A program made the translations under genes and the position numbers. From contig JAAZIZ010000251.1 of the NCBI GenBank assembly GCA_012800565.1, positions 1 through 9,572 on the forward strand: a DNA stretch of 9,572 nucleotides. Direction: 5' to 3'. This DNA comes from Lentisphaerota bacterium (lineage in GTDB: Bacteria > Verrucomicrobiota > Lentisphaeria > Oligosphaerales > Oligosphaeraceae). Each line of letters begins with the position of its first letter. Positions within the stretch are counted from its first letter, which is position 1. The notes under the pieces were generated by a model. That model was not told the origin of the DNA and searched no databases. It saw only the letters and a list, made by a program, of their open reading frames with translations. This document shows, in pieces, positions 1 to 7,028 of this stretch.

Positions 1-137
1 CAGGCGAGAAAAAGAAAATATCAATTTCTGATTCTTTGGGACTGGCCGAAACGCCACACCGGGCCAATTTCGACTGGTCTTTCCCGGTTAAGATGTTATA
101 GTATTGCTTTCAGCTTTTTAAACGGGGCTATAACGAT
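1..137. other. Leader upstream of speA; possible tail of an unseen upstream gene
   Basis: This AT-richer stretch precedes speA and holds no complete gene. All three forward frames enter from the window edge. One is open to a TAG at 99-101 and would end 36 bases before speA, one stops at 29-31, and one stays open to a TGA at 139-141, overlapping the speA start as ATGA. None of the short tails (at most 46 residues) resembles a known protein, and the longest uses AGA, TTA and ATA codons unlike speA, so I cannot say which, if any, is coding. No riboswitch-like fold stands out; the best stem is TGGCC at 43-47 with GGCCA at 62-66. Confidence 0.4.
94..102 (+). promoter_or_regulatory. Candidate extended -10 promoter for speA
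   Basis: The bases TGTTATAGT match the extended -10 consensus TGnTATAAT with one mismatch. No good -35 hexamer lies 16-18 bases upstream, which is tolerated by extended -10 promoters. Transcription would begin near 108-110 and leave a leader of about 30 bases before the speA ATG. A second pair, TTGCTT at 104-109 and TATAAC at 129-134, was set aside because it would start transcription inside the coding region. This rests on motif matching to the housekeeping sigma factor consensus only. Confidence 0.35.
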
Positions 138-2060
138 ATGAAAATCAAAAAACAAACATTCGAACATTGGACCATAGATGACTCTGCGGACCTCTATGGC
201 ATCCAGAACTGGGGCTGCGGCTACTTTGGCATCAGCGATAAAGGTGAACTGGAAATCCTGGGCACCCCAGGCGACAAAAACAGTGGCGTATCGCTGCAGA
301 AAGTCGTCAACGGCATCAAGGACCGCGGCATGAATATGCCGGTCCTGCTGCGGGTCAGTAACATTTTGGAGGCCCGCATTAAGCTGCTGCACCAAAGCTT
401 CCGCAAAGCCATCAAGCAAACCGGGTACCAGGGCGCATACACTGGCGTATTCCCCATCAAGGTCAATCAGCAGCAGCAAATCATCGAAGAAATCTGCCGC
501 TTCGGGGAAGAATTCCACCACGGGCTGGAGGCCGGCAGCAAAGCCGAGCTGATCGCCGCGCTGGGAACCCTGCAGGACCGCGAAGCCTGTCTGGTCTGCA
601 ATGGCTACAAAGACCGGGAATTCGTGGACCTGGCCCTGTACGCCTGCCGGCTGGGCTATAAATGTATCCTGGTAGTCGAAATGCCCAGCGAGCTGACGCT
701 GATTACTGAACGCAGCCGGGTCCTGGGTATCAGGCCGCTGATCGGCATCCGCATGAAGCTCTCCACTCGTGCCAATGGACAGTGGACCGAGTCCGGCGGC
801 GACCGCAGCGTATTCGGACTGAATACCGCTGAGCTGGTGGCGACACTGGATTATCTGCGCCAGGAAGAGATGCTCGACTGCCTCCAGCTGCTGCATTATC
901 ATATCGGCTCGCAAATCCCAAATATCCGCGATATCCGGGCCGGAGTCCTGGAGGCCACCCGGATTTACATCGGCCTGGTCGAGGAAGGCGCAGCCATGGG
1001 ATACCTCGATTTGGGCGGCGGCCTGGCGGTCGACTACGACGGCTCGCACACCAACTATCGCCACAGCCGCAATTATACCCTGAACGAATATTGCGTGGAT
1101 ATAGTAGAGGCGGTAGGAGAGACGCTGACTGCGAAAGGCATCACCCACCCCACCATTATCACCGAGTCCGGGCGGTCGACCGTGGCCTACTCCTCAATTC
1201 TGCTGTTCAACATCCTGGATGTCACCCGCTTCGAGCCGGCTTCTCTGCCGTCCAGCCCGCCTGAAGATGCCAATGATATGACCAAAGAGTTGATGAACAT
1301 CATCAAGGACATCAACCCAAAAAATCTGCAGGAGCAGTTCCATGATATCATCTATTACCGCGATGAACTGCGTATCCTGTTCAAGAACGGACGCATCTCC
1401 TTGCGCGAACGCGGCATCGCCGAAAGTGCATTCTGGCAGTCAATGGTCGCTATCAGCAAGGAAGTCAAACGCCTGAAGTACATCCCGGATGAATTTGAGG
1501 GTCTTGACAAAGCGCTGGCCGATATCTACTACGGTAACTTCAGCGTCTTCCAGTCCTTGCCGGACTCCTGGGCCATCAATCAGATTTTTCCCATTATGCC
1601 CATCCATCGTCTCAATGAACACCCGACCAGAAATGCCATCATCTCCGATATAACCTGCGACTGCGATGGCAAAATCGAGCAATTCGTCGATTTGCATGAC
1701 GAGCGCCAGACCCTGCCCCTGCACGAATTGCGGGAAAACGAAGAATATTACCTGGCCGTATTTCTGGTGGGGGCATACCAGGAGACCCTCGGTGATTTGC
1801 ATAACCTGCTGGGAGACACCAACGTGGTCAGCATCCGCATCACCGACGACCAGCATTTTGAAATAGTGCAGGAGCTGGAAGGTGATTCCGTCGCCGACGT
1901 GCTCTCGTATGTCGAATACAATCCCGCCATCCTGCGGGACACTTTCAAACACAGCGCCGAACGCGCGGTGCGGGAAAAACTGATCACCCCGGCCGAGCGG
2001 AAGACCATTATGAACGCTTTCGAAAGCGGTATCCGGGGATATACATACTTCGAACGTTAA
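138..2060 (+). CDS. speA: Biosynthetic arginine decarboxylase (PLP-dependent)
   Basis: This enzyme decarboxylates L-arginine to agmatine, the entry step of the polyamine route encoded here. The 640 residues compare with about 658 in E. coli SpeA. Visible landmarks are the PLP lysine Lys108 in FPIKVNQQQQ, LHYHIGSQI (252-260), the glycine loop LGGGLAVDYDG (292-302), the phosphate/PLP-binding ESGR (343-346), the acidic-Cys motif CDCDG (507-511, Cys507 as the likely catalytic cysteine), and GAYQETLGDLHNL (546-558). The fold is a fold-III alanine-racemase-like barrel followed by a beta domain, with the helical insert typical of SpeA. The ATG at 138 gives a normal family N-terminus, although no clear Shine-Dalgarno precedes it (only GGGG, 7-10 bases upstream). 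The stop lies 21 bases before the dehydrogenase gene, so the two are probably co-transcribed. Diaminopimelate decarboxylase is excluded by the length and by the SpeA-specific insert. Confidence 0.97.
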   Translation: MKIKKQTFEHWTIDDSADLYGIQNWGCGYFGISDKGELEILGTPGDKNSGVSLQKVVNGIKDRGMNMPVLLRVSNILEARIKLLHQSFRKAIKQTGYQGAYTGVFPIKVNQQQQIIEEICRFGEEFHHGLEAGSKAELIAALGTLQDREACLVCNGYKDREFVDLALYACRLGYKCILVVEMPSELTLITERSRVLGIRPLIGIRMKLSTRANGQWTESGGDRSVFGLNTAELVATLDYLRQEEMLDCLQLLHYHIGSQIPNIRDIRAGVLEATRIYIGLVEEGAAMGYLDLGGGLAVDYDGSHTNYRHSRNYTLNEYCVDIVEAVGETLTAKGITHPTIITESGRSTVAYSSILLFNILDVTRFEPASLPSSPPEDANDMTKELMNIIKDINPKNLQEQFHDIIYYRDELRILFKNGRISLRERGIAESAFWQSMVAISKEVKRLKYIPDEFEGLDKALADIYYGNFSVFQSLPDSWAINQIFPIMPIHRLNEHPTRNAIISDITCDCDGKIEQFVDLHDERQTLPLHELRENEEYYLAVFLVGAYQETLGDLHNLLGDTNVVSIRITDDQHFEIVQELEGDSVADVLSYVEYNPAILRDTFKHSAERAVREKLITPAERKTIMNAFESGIRGYTYFER

Positions 2061-2065
2061 CCCAC

Positions 2066-2071
2066 AGGAGG
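2066..2071 (+). promoter_or_regulatory. Strong ribosome binding site of the dehydrogenase gene
   Basis: A perfect AGGAGG sits 10 bases before the ATG at 2082, inside the 21-base gap after speA. It fixes the start of the dehydrogenase gene and contrasts with the weak sites in front of speA and nspC. Confidence 0.8.
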
Positions 2072-2081
2072 ACAGTACAGC

Positions 2082-3266
2082 ATGGCCAAAGTAATGATTG
2101 TCGGAGCTGGCGGAGTCGGCCAGGTCGTAGCCCATAAATGCGCACAAGTACCAGAAGTATTCAGTGAAATCTGCCTGGCCAGCCGCACGCTCGCCCGCTG
2201 TGAAAAAATTGCGGCCCAGTTGCCCCGCCCTATCCGCACCGCCCAAGTCGATGCCGACAACGTCGCTGAGATGGTCGCGCTGCTGCGGGATTTCCAGCCC
2301 GAGGTGCTTATCAATGTCGCCCTGCCATACCAGGACCTGAATCTTATGGAAGCCTGCCTGGAAGCTGGAGTCAATTATGTGGATACGGCCAATTATGAGC
2401 CGCCGGATGTCGCGCATTTCGAATACAGCTGGCAATGGGCATACCATGATCGGTTCCGGGAAAAAGGACTGCTGGCATTGCTGGGCAGCGGATTCGACCC
2501 CGGGGTCACCAATGTCTTCACCGCCTGGGCCCTGAAAAAACATTTCGACACCATCCAGGAACTGGATATCATTGATGCCAACGCCGGAGACCACGGACAG
2601 CCGTTCGCAACCAACTTCAACCCGGAAATCAATATCCGCGAAGTAACCGCCAACGGAAAATATTACCGCGACGGGAAATTCGTGGAGACAAAACCCATGG
2701 AAATCAGCCGGATATATGATTTTCCCGAAGGAATCGGACCGAAAAAAATCTATCTCCTCTGGCACGAAGAACTGGAGTCACTGGTGAAATTTTTGCGTCC
2801 GCACGGTCTGCAGCAAGCCCGTTTCTGGATGACTTTCTCTGACAATTATCTCAAGCACCTGGAGGTGCTGCAGAATGTCGGCATGACCAGAATCGACCCG
2901 GTGCATTTCCAGGGTCAGGACATCATACCCTTGCAGTTCCTGAAGGCTCTGCTGCCGGACCCGGCCTCGCTGGGCCCCTTGACCAAGGGCAAGACCTGCA
3001 TCGGCTGCCACATCAAAGGACGCAAAGACGCTAAGGAACGCGAATACTACATCTACAATATCTGCGACCACGAGGAATGTTATCGTGAAGTGCAGTCGCA
3101 GGCCATCTCCTATACGACCGGCGTGCCGGCCATGATCGGTGCCATGATGATTGTTACCGGCACCTGGGAAGGACACGGTGTGTTCAATATGGAGCAATTC
3201 GACCCCGAGCCGTTTATGCACAAACTCAACCAGTACGGACTGCCCTGGAAAGAAGTGTTCCTGTGA
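2082..3266 (+). CDS. Carboxynorspermidine/carboxyspermidine dehydrogenase (saccharopine dehydrogenase-like)
   Basis: The likely reaction is NADPH-dependent reductive condensation of putrescine (or diaminopropane) with L-aspartate semialdehyde, giving carboxyspermidine (or carboxynorspermidine). The 394-residue protein starts with a Rossmann nucleotide site, GAGGVGQ (8-14), and continues with the family stretches YVDTANYEPPD (99-109), GSGFDPGVTNVF (135-146), NAGDHGQPFATNFNPEIN (167-184) and, near the end, SQAISYTTGVPAMIGAM (339-355). These distinguish the polyamine branch from true lysine-pathway saccharopine dehydrogenases, as does the neighbouring decarboxylase gene nspC. The substrate is inferred from context: the locus makes putrescine through agmatine, so carboxyspermidine is more likely than the nor- form. 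Four cysteines (306, 309, 328, 333) form a CxxC...CxxxxC set that could hold a metal or be structural. It is followed by nspC after 49 bases. Confidence 0.9.
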   Translation: MAKVMIVGAGGVGQVVAHKCAQVPEVFSEICLASRTLARCEKIAAQLPRPIRTAQVDADNVAEMVALLRDFQPEVLINVALPYQDLNLMEACLEAGVNYVDTANYEPPDVAHFEYSWQWAYHDRFREKGLLALLGSGFDPGVTNVFTAWALKKHFDTIQELDIIDANAGDHGQPFATNFNPEINIREVTANGKYYRDGKFVETKPMEISRIYDFPEGIGPKKIYLLWHEELESLVKFLRPHGLQQARFWMTFSDNYLKHLEVLQNVGMTRIDPVHFQGQDIIPLQFLKALLPDPASLGPLTKGKTCIGCHIKGRKDAKEREYYIYNICDHEECYREVQSQAISYTTGVPAMIGAMMIVTGTWEGHGVFNMEQFDPEPFMHKLNQYGLPWKEVFL

Positions 3267-3315
3267 CCAGTCTCCGGCCGGCAGCAGCAAGCCCCGCACT
3301 CCGGGCAGATAACGC

Positions 3316-4461
3316 ATGACAGGACTGGATTTAGAACTGCTCCCGACACCGTGCTTTGTGGTTGATCTGCAACGCCTGCGGGAAAACCTCGCTGTCCTCA
3401 ACCAGGTAATTCAGCGTAGCGGCGCTCGCATCCTGCTGGCCCAGAAAGCCTTCTCGATGTACAGCGTCTATCCCCTCCTGCGCACTGTGCTGCACGGGGT
3501 CTGTGCCAGTTCACCCCATGAGGCACGGTTGGGACGCGAGGAGTTCGGCCGGGAAGTCCACAGCTTCGCCGCCGCCTACTCCGAAGCCGATGTGCGGGAA
3601 ATCCTGGCGCTGTCCGACCACGTGGTATTCAATTCTTTCAGCCAATGGCAGCGTTTCCAGAGCCTCTGCCGGGCAGCAGCCGATCGCGTGTCTTATGGCT
3701 TGCGGGTAAATCCGGAACACTCCGAAGCGGTCGCAGAAATTTACTCCCCCTGTGCTGCTCATTCCCGGCTCGGCATCCGCCGGGAGGCCTTTGCCGGCCA
3801 GGACCTGAGCGGTATCAGCGGACTGCATTTCCACACTCTCTGCCAGCAGGATGCTCCCGCATTGGTCCGGACGGTCGAGGCTTTCGAACAGCGCTTCGCC
3901 GAATTCCTGCCCCGCATGACCTGGGTGAATTTCGGCGGCGGGCACCATATCACCCGCCCCGGCTACAACCTTGATTTGCTCTGCCGGACGATTACGGATT
4001 TCCGCTCCCGCCATGGCATACAAACTATCTATCTTGAGCCCGGCGAAGCCGTAGCACTGAATGCCGGCGGCCTGGTGGCAACAGTCCTGGACATAGTCAA
4101 TAACGACGGTGACATCGCCATCCTGGATGCCTCAGCCGCAGCCCACTGCCCGGATATCCTGGAAATGCCTTTCCGCCCCGAGGTCGCCGGCGCCGGCCTG
4201 CCCGGAGAAAAAGCATATACCTGCCGCCTGGCCGGACATTCCTGTCTGGCCGGAGATATTATTGGTGATTATTCGTTTGACCGGCCGCTGCGGGCGGGAG
4301 ACCGGGTCGAATTGCTGGATATGGCAATCTATTCCATGGTTAAGACCAATACTTTCAACGGGCTGGCTCTGCCGTCCATTGCCACCTGGGACCCCCAAAG
4401 CAGGGAATTCCGACTGCTCCGCCAGTTCGGATACCAGGATTTCAAATCCCGGCTGTCGTAA
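3316..4461 (+). CDS. nspC: Carboxynorspermidine/carboxyspermidine decarboxylase
   Basis: This PLP enzyme removes the carboxyl group from carboxyspermidine (or carboxynorspermidine) to release spermidine (or norspermidine), the last step of the route. The 381 residues match the family length. Features seen: LPTPCFVVD near the N-terminus (9-17), PLP lysine Lys44 in LAQKAFSMYS, HFHTLC (171-176), FGGGHH (206-211), EPGEA (241-245), the catalytic-cysteine segment SCLAGDIIGDYSF (309-321, Cys310) and MVKTNTFNG (341-349). These are hallmarks of the alanine-racemase-fold decarboxylases of the NspC branch. An in-frame TAA at 3310-3312 makes the ATG at 3316 the first possible ATG start. No Shine-Dalgarno is evident before it, so translation may depend on coupling or on a leader without one. 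It ends 42 bases from the convergent aguA stop. Confidence 0.93.
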   Translation: MTGLDLELLPTPCFVVDLQRLRENLAVLNQVIQRSGARILLAQKAFSMYSVYPLLRTVLHGVCASSPHEARLGREEFGREVHSFAAAYSEADVREILALSDHVVFNSFSQWQRFQSLCRAAADRVSYGLRVNPEHSEAVAEIYSPCAAHSRLGIRREAFAGQDLSGISGLHFHTLCQQDAPALVRTVEAFEQRFAEFLPRMTWVNFGGGHHITRPGYNLDLLCRTITDFRSRHGIQTIYLEPGEAVALNAGGLVATVLDIVNNDGDIAILDASAAAHCPDILEMPFRPEVAGAGLPGEKAYTCRLAGHSCLAGDIIGDYSFDRPLRAGDRVELLDMAIYSMVKTNTFNGLALPSIATWDPQSREFRLLRQFGYQDFKSRLS

Positions 4462-4503
4462 GGGCAGCTTTCCGCCGGCGGCGCTCGTCCCGCACCGGGT
4501 CAG
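4462..4503. other. Convergent intergenic gap between nspC and aguA
   Basis: These 42 bases separate the stop codons of two operons running toward each other. They are GC-rich and contain the self-complementary CCGCCGGCGG at about 4472-4481. There is no T-rich run on either side, so no classical intrinsic terminator can be called. The two transcripts may overlap at their 3' ends or be ended by Rho. Confidence 0.5.
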
Positions 4504-5583
4504 TCAGGGCGCGACTTCCTGCTGACTCAGGCAATGCAGCGCCCCACCCTCCAAGACAATATCATAGCAATCCACGGGCACCACCGTGCGCCCCGGGAAT
4601 GCTTGCGCGATTATATCCAGGGCCAGCTGGTCTGTGTCATCCTGACGATAAGTGGGAACCAGCACTGCAGAATTGATAATCAGGAAATTCGCATAGCTGG
4701 CCGGCAGGATATCTGTCCGCCACCCTTGCGGCCGGATGGGTTTCGGGCACGGCAGGGGCACAACCTGCAGCCGGGCACCGGAAACAAGCCGGAATTCCTG
4801 CAGCCGGCGGAAGTTATCACGCAGAATATCATAATTAGGCGACAATGGATCGTTATCCAGTATAGCCAGCAAGGTATCGTCATTACAAAACCGGGCCAGG
4901 GTGTCGATATGTCCGTCCGTATCATCACCGCACAATCCGCCGGGCAGCCATAAAATCTGCTCTGCGCCTAATGCCTCGCGCAACAGCCTTGCGCAATCCT
5001 CCTGGCTGAGCCCTGGATTGCGGTTGGGATTCAGCAGCACTGCCGTGGTAGTCATAATCAGCCCCTGGCCGTTGCTTTCCAGCGCCCCACCTTCACAGAA
5101 CAGCGGCGAGGTAAAAAGCGGCAATCCGAAATACCCGGACAGTAATTCCGGCACCCGGGCATCGTCGTCCCAGGGCGGGAATTTTCCGCCCCAGGCGTTG
5201 TACTGGAATTTCACTATCGTGCGCTGCCGGCTCTGGGGGTGGCGCAGGAAGACCGGCCCATAGTCACGGCACCAGGCATCGTTGCTGCTGAAATCCAGAA
5301 AGAAAATCTTCTCAAGGTTGACGCCGGCAGCAGACAACAGTTCGCGCCAATGCGCCTGAGCCGCAGCTGCGCACAGCAGATGCACCGGCTCATAGGCAGC
5401 GATGGCGGCAATAAAGGCGGTATATGCTTGTTCCAGAGCCTGGCGATTGTCAGGCCAGGTTTCCGGATTCAAGGGGCAGGACAGGATAATGCTGTTCTGG
5501 GGCTCCCATTCTGCCGGGAACACAAATCCCAGCTCCTGCGGCGTCTGCTGCAATACGGTATATTCAGGCATAGCTGCTCTCAT
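4504..5583 (-). CDS. aguA: Agmatine deiminase (agmatine iminohydrolase)
   Basis: The enzyme hydrolyses agmatine to N-carbamoylputrescine and ammonia. It belongs to the guanidine-group-modifying (peptidylarginine deiminase-like) family; the 359 residues are close to the usual 360-370. Seen in order: FPAEWEPQNS (22-31), NPETWP (39-44), NDAWCRDYGP (101-110), NAWGGKFPPWDDD (129-141), EGGALESNGQG (164-174), LNPNRNPG (184-191), GDDTDGHIDTLARF (219-232, with the catalytic His225) and, near the C-terminus, EGGALHCLSQQ (345-355) with the nucleophile Cys351. The usual GGGNIHC is here GGALHC, a mild variation. The longest start is ATG at 5583; a second ATG at 5571 (MPEYTVLQQ) is equally plausible because GGAGAG touches the first ATG too closely. 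It lies 17 bases downstream of aguB and so shares its transcript. Confidence 0.96.
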   Translation of the reverse strand: MRAAMPEYTVLQQTPQELGFVFPAEWEPQNSIILSCPLNPETWPDNRQALEQAYTAFIAAIAAYEPVHLLCAAAAQAHWRELLSAAGVNLEKIFFLDFSSNDAWCRDYGPVFLRHPQSRQRTIVKFQYNAWGGKFPPWDDDARVPELLSGYFGLPLFTSPLFCEGGALESNGQGLIMTTTAVLLNPNRNPGLSQEDCARLLREALGAEQILWLPGGLCGDDTDGHIDTLARFCNDDTLLAILDNDPLSPNYDILRDNFRRLQEFRLVSGARLQVVPLPCPKPIRPQGWRTDILPASYANFLIINSAVLVPTYRQDDTDQLALDIIAQAFPGRTVVPVDCYDIVLEGGALHCLSQQEVAP

Positions 5584-5600
5584 CTCTCCAGGCAGGGACC

Positions 5601-6485
5601 TCAGGCATCAAAGCGCCTGCTGATATGGCTGTAGGCATCGATCCGCCGATCCCGGAAAAACGGCCACATCCGGCGATGTTCCTCCAAAGCGGCAAAATCA
5701 CATCGGGCGGTGACAATCTCCGGTTCCCGGTCTGAGCCCTTGGCAATAAACTCACCGTAGAAATCGCAGCAGAAAGATGATCCCCAGAAGCTGGTCTCAC
5801 CCTCGCGGCCAGTGCGGTTCACCGCAGCGTAATAGCAGCCATTGGCCACCGCATGCGCCTGCTGGACATTCAGCCAGGCGGCCAGCTGCTGTGCCGCCAA
5901 GGCAGGCCCCTCGCACTCCAGACCACCGATGGCAGTGGGGCAAAGAATCAGCTCAGCGCCTTTCAAAGCCGTCAGTCTGGCTGCTTCCGGGAACCATTGG
6001 TCCCAGCAGATGATCACCCCGATTCTCCCATAAGCGGTCGTGAAAGCCTGAAAACCAAGGTCGCCGGGGGCAAAATAGAATTTCTCCTCGAAACCGGGGT
6101 CCTGCGGAATGTGCATTTTCCGGTATTTCCCCAGCATCGTCCCGTCAGCATCAAGAATCACCGCAGTGTTGTAGCACAATCCCGGAGCGCATTTCTCGAA
6201 CAGCGAGAGCACCAGCACCACCGCGTGCTGCCGGGCCAGACTGGAATAATGCTCCGTCAAGGGACCGGGAATAGCCTCCGCGAGATTGAATAAATCGGGG
6301 TCCTGGCGGCGGCAGAAATACTCATCCAGACAGAGTTCCTGGGTACAGATGATCTTGCTGCCGGCAGCCGCCGCAAGCGCGATTTGCCGGTCAAGATTGG
6401 CCATGGCTTCGGAGCGGGTGGGAAAAGCACGGCTCTGCAGCAGTGATATTTGAACCGTTTGCAGCGGAGGAGTACGTTTTGTCAT
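5601..6485 (-). CDS. aguB: N-carbamoylputrescine amidase (nitrilase superfamily)
   Basis: The enzyme hydrolyses N-carbamoylputrescine to putrescine, carbon dioxide and ammonia, directly after AguA. From the ATG chosen here the protein has 294 residues, close to the usual length of about 292. The nitrilase Glu-Lys-Cys triad is visible: Glu50 in TQELCLDEYF, Lys123 in YRKMHIPQDPG, and Cys160 in IICWDQWFPEAAR. The segment FEEKFYFAPGDLGF, following the lysine, is characteristic of AguB rather than of other carbon-nitrogen hydrolases. The open frame extends to a GTG at 6512 and has another ATG at 6491. The ATG at 6485 is preferred for length and for a GAG about 9 bases upstream, but the ribosome site is weak in every case. 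The gene is followed after 17 bases by aguA and preceded by a hairpin-bearing gap after ydbL. Confidence 0.95.
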   Translation of the reverse strand: MTKRTPPLQTVQISLLQSRAFPTRSEAMANLDRQIALAAAAGSKIICTQELCLDEYFCRRQDPDLFNLAEAIPGPLTEHYSSLARQHAVVLVLSLFEKCAPGLCYNTAVILDADGTMLGKYRKMHIPQDPGFEEKFYFAPGDLGFQAFTTAYGRIGVIICWDQWFPEAARLTALKGAELILCPTAIGGLECEGPALAAQQLAAWLNVQQAHAVANGCYYAAVNRTGREGETSFWGSSFCCDFYGEFIAKGSDREPEIVTARCDFAALEEHRRMWPFFRDRRIDAYSHISRRFDA

Positions 6486-6508
6486 TTGCATCGACTCGGG
6501 GTTAGTAA

Positions 6509-6524
6509 GCACCTGGTCTGGTGC
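6509..6524. repeat. Small palindrome at the 5' end of aguB
   Basis: The 16 bases GCACCTGGTCTGGTGC form a perfect 5-bp inverted repeat around a 6-base centre. It overlaps the GTG at 6510-6512 that would be the longest aguB start, and lies about 24 bases before the preferred ATG. It could be a small operator or a leader hairpin; chance occurrence is quite possible at this length. Confidence 0.3.
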
Positions 6525-6557
6525 AGATATTTGCTCAGATTAATACGCTGAAGCATA

Positions 6558-6605
6558 TACCGTAGCGCTGCACAGGCGCTGTGACGCCTATGCAGCTCCA
6601 CGGTA
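6558..6605 (-). other. 21-bp inverted repeat / RNA hairpin between ydbL and aguB
   Basis: Two 21-base arms (6558-6578 and 6585-6605) surround a 6-base loop. In the + sequence 18 of 21 positions pair. In RNA read from the - strand, the direction from ydbL to aguB, two of the three mismatches become G-U pairs, leaving only one A-G mismatch. The structure begins 17 bases after the ydbL stop. The bases that follow (ATATGCTTCAGCG) are not a U-tract, so it is not a textbook intrinsic terminator. It may stabilise the ydbL 3' end, cause partial termination, act in the aguB leader, or be a copy of a dispersed palindromic repeat. Confidence 0.75.
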
Positions 6606-6622
6606 CAGGAATCTTCGCACGG

Positions 6623-7006
6623 CTATTTTTTCTTCTCCCATTTTCCTTCATCATCCATTATATACTCGCCGGTTTTAGCCTGCTCGCGAATCTGTATCGC
6701 CCGGCGCTTGCCGACCAGCTCAACGCTTGTGCCTTGCTTGTTGGCAATCGCAGTGTACACCAGCTTGCGGTCATCGTTTTCCTTAGTGACCAGCTCACTC
6801 TGCTCAGGCTGAAGAGTGGCATCCACCGCCTGCAGATAGCCGGTGTTGTTCTCACCAATCACACCCTGACTCTTCAGCTCGGAAATCTTCTCAAGGCGAT
6901 TAAGCATCCGTTCACGAATCGCTTCAGCGCTGTTATCCTGCCCCAAAACTACCCGCCCGCTCAGAAAAACCAACAGACTCAAGGCCAAGAAAAATTTTGT
7001 TTTCAT
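6623..7006 (-). CDS. ydbL: YdbL-like periplasmic protein (DUF1318 family)
   Basis: The product is a 127-residue exported protein. It opens with a signal peptide, MKTKFFLALSLLVFLSG, with cleavage likely around residue 22 (VVLG/QDN). The mature part has the DUF1318 pattern: LKSQGVIGENNTGYLQAV, then a central stretch with NDDRKLVYTAIANKQG, and the ending AKTGEYIMDDEGKWEKKK. E. coli YdbL is shorter (about 108) but has the same GEY...GxW ending. YdbL is reported to act in the periplasm as an accessory to the YdbH-YnbE pair. The frame is open upstream to 7132, but the ATG at 7006 has AGGAG 10 bases before it and begins the signal peptide. The start lies 22 bases after ynbE, which fits a ydbH-ynbE-ydbL operon. 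Confidence 0.88.
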   Translation of the reverse strand: MKTKFFLALSLLVFLSGRVVLGQDNSAEAIRERMLNRLEKISELKSQGVIGENNTGYLQAVDATLQPEQSELVTKENDDRKLVYTAIANKQGTSVELVGKRRAIQIREQAKTGEYIMDDEGKWEKKK

Positions 7007-7016
7007 TTTTGTCACG

Positions 7017-7021
7017 CTCCT
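7017..7021 (-). promoter_or_regulatory. Ribosome binding site deciding the ydbL start
   Basis: AGGAG on the - strand, 10 bases upstream of the ATG at 7006, sets the ydbL start. It rules out the longer frame to 7132 and the nearby GTG at 7015, which would sit almost on top of it. Confidence 0.75.
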
Positions 7022-7028
7022 TTTTCGC

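Noticed and set aside
1..141. Forward frame open from the window edge, overlapping the speA start as ATGA, as if an upstream gene were translationally coupled
   Set aside because: The 46 residues do not look like a protein end, its AGA/TTA/ATA codons differ from the neighbours, and another frame ending at 101 is equally possible.
96..1148. 350-residue open frame on the - strand opposite speA
   Set aside because: Shadow of the speA coding frame; the forward frame carries all arginine decarboxylase motifs.
1440..2765. 441-residue open frame on the - strand across speA and the dehydrogenase gene
   Set aside because: It overlaps two well-supported enzymes on the opposite strand, spans their intergenic gap and has no recognisable family features.
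4462..4503. Bidirectional terminator between nspC and aguA
   Set aside because: There is only a GC-rich palindrome without T-runs on either side, which is not enough to call an intrinsic terminator.
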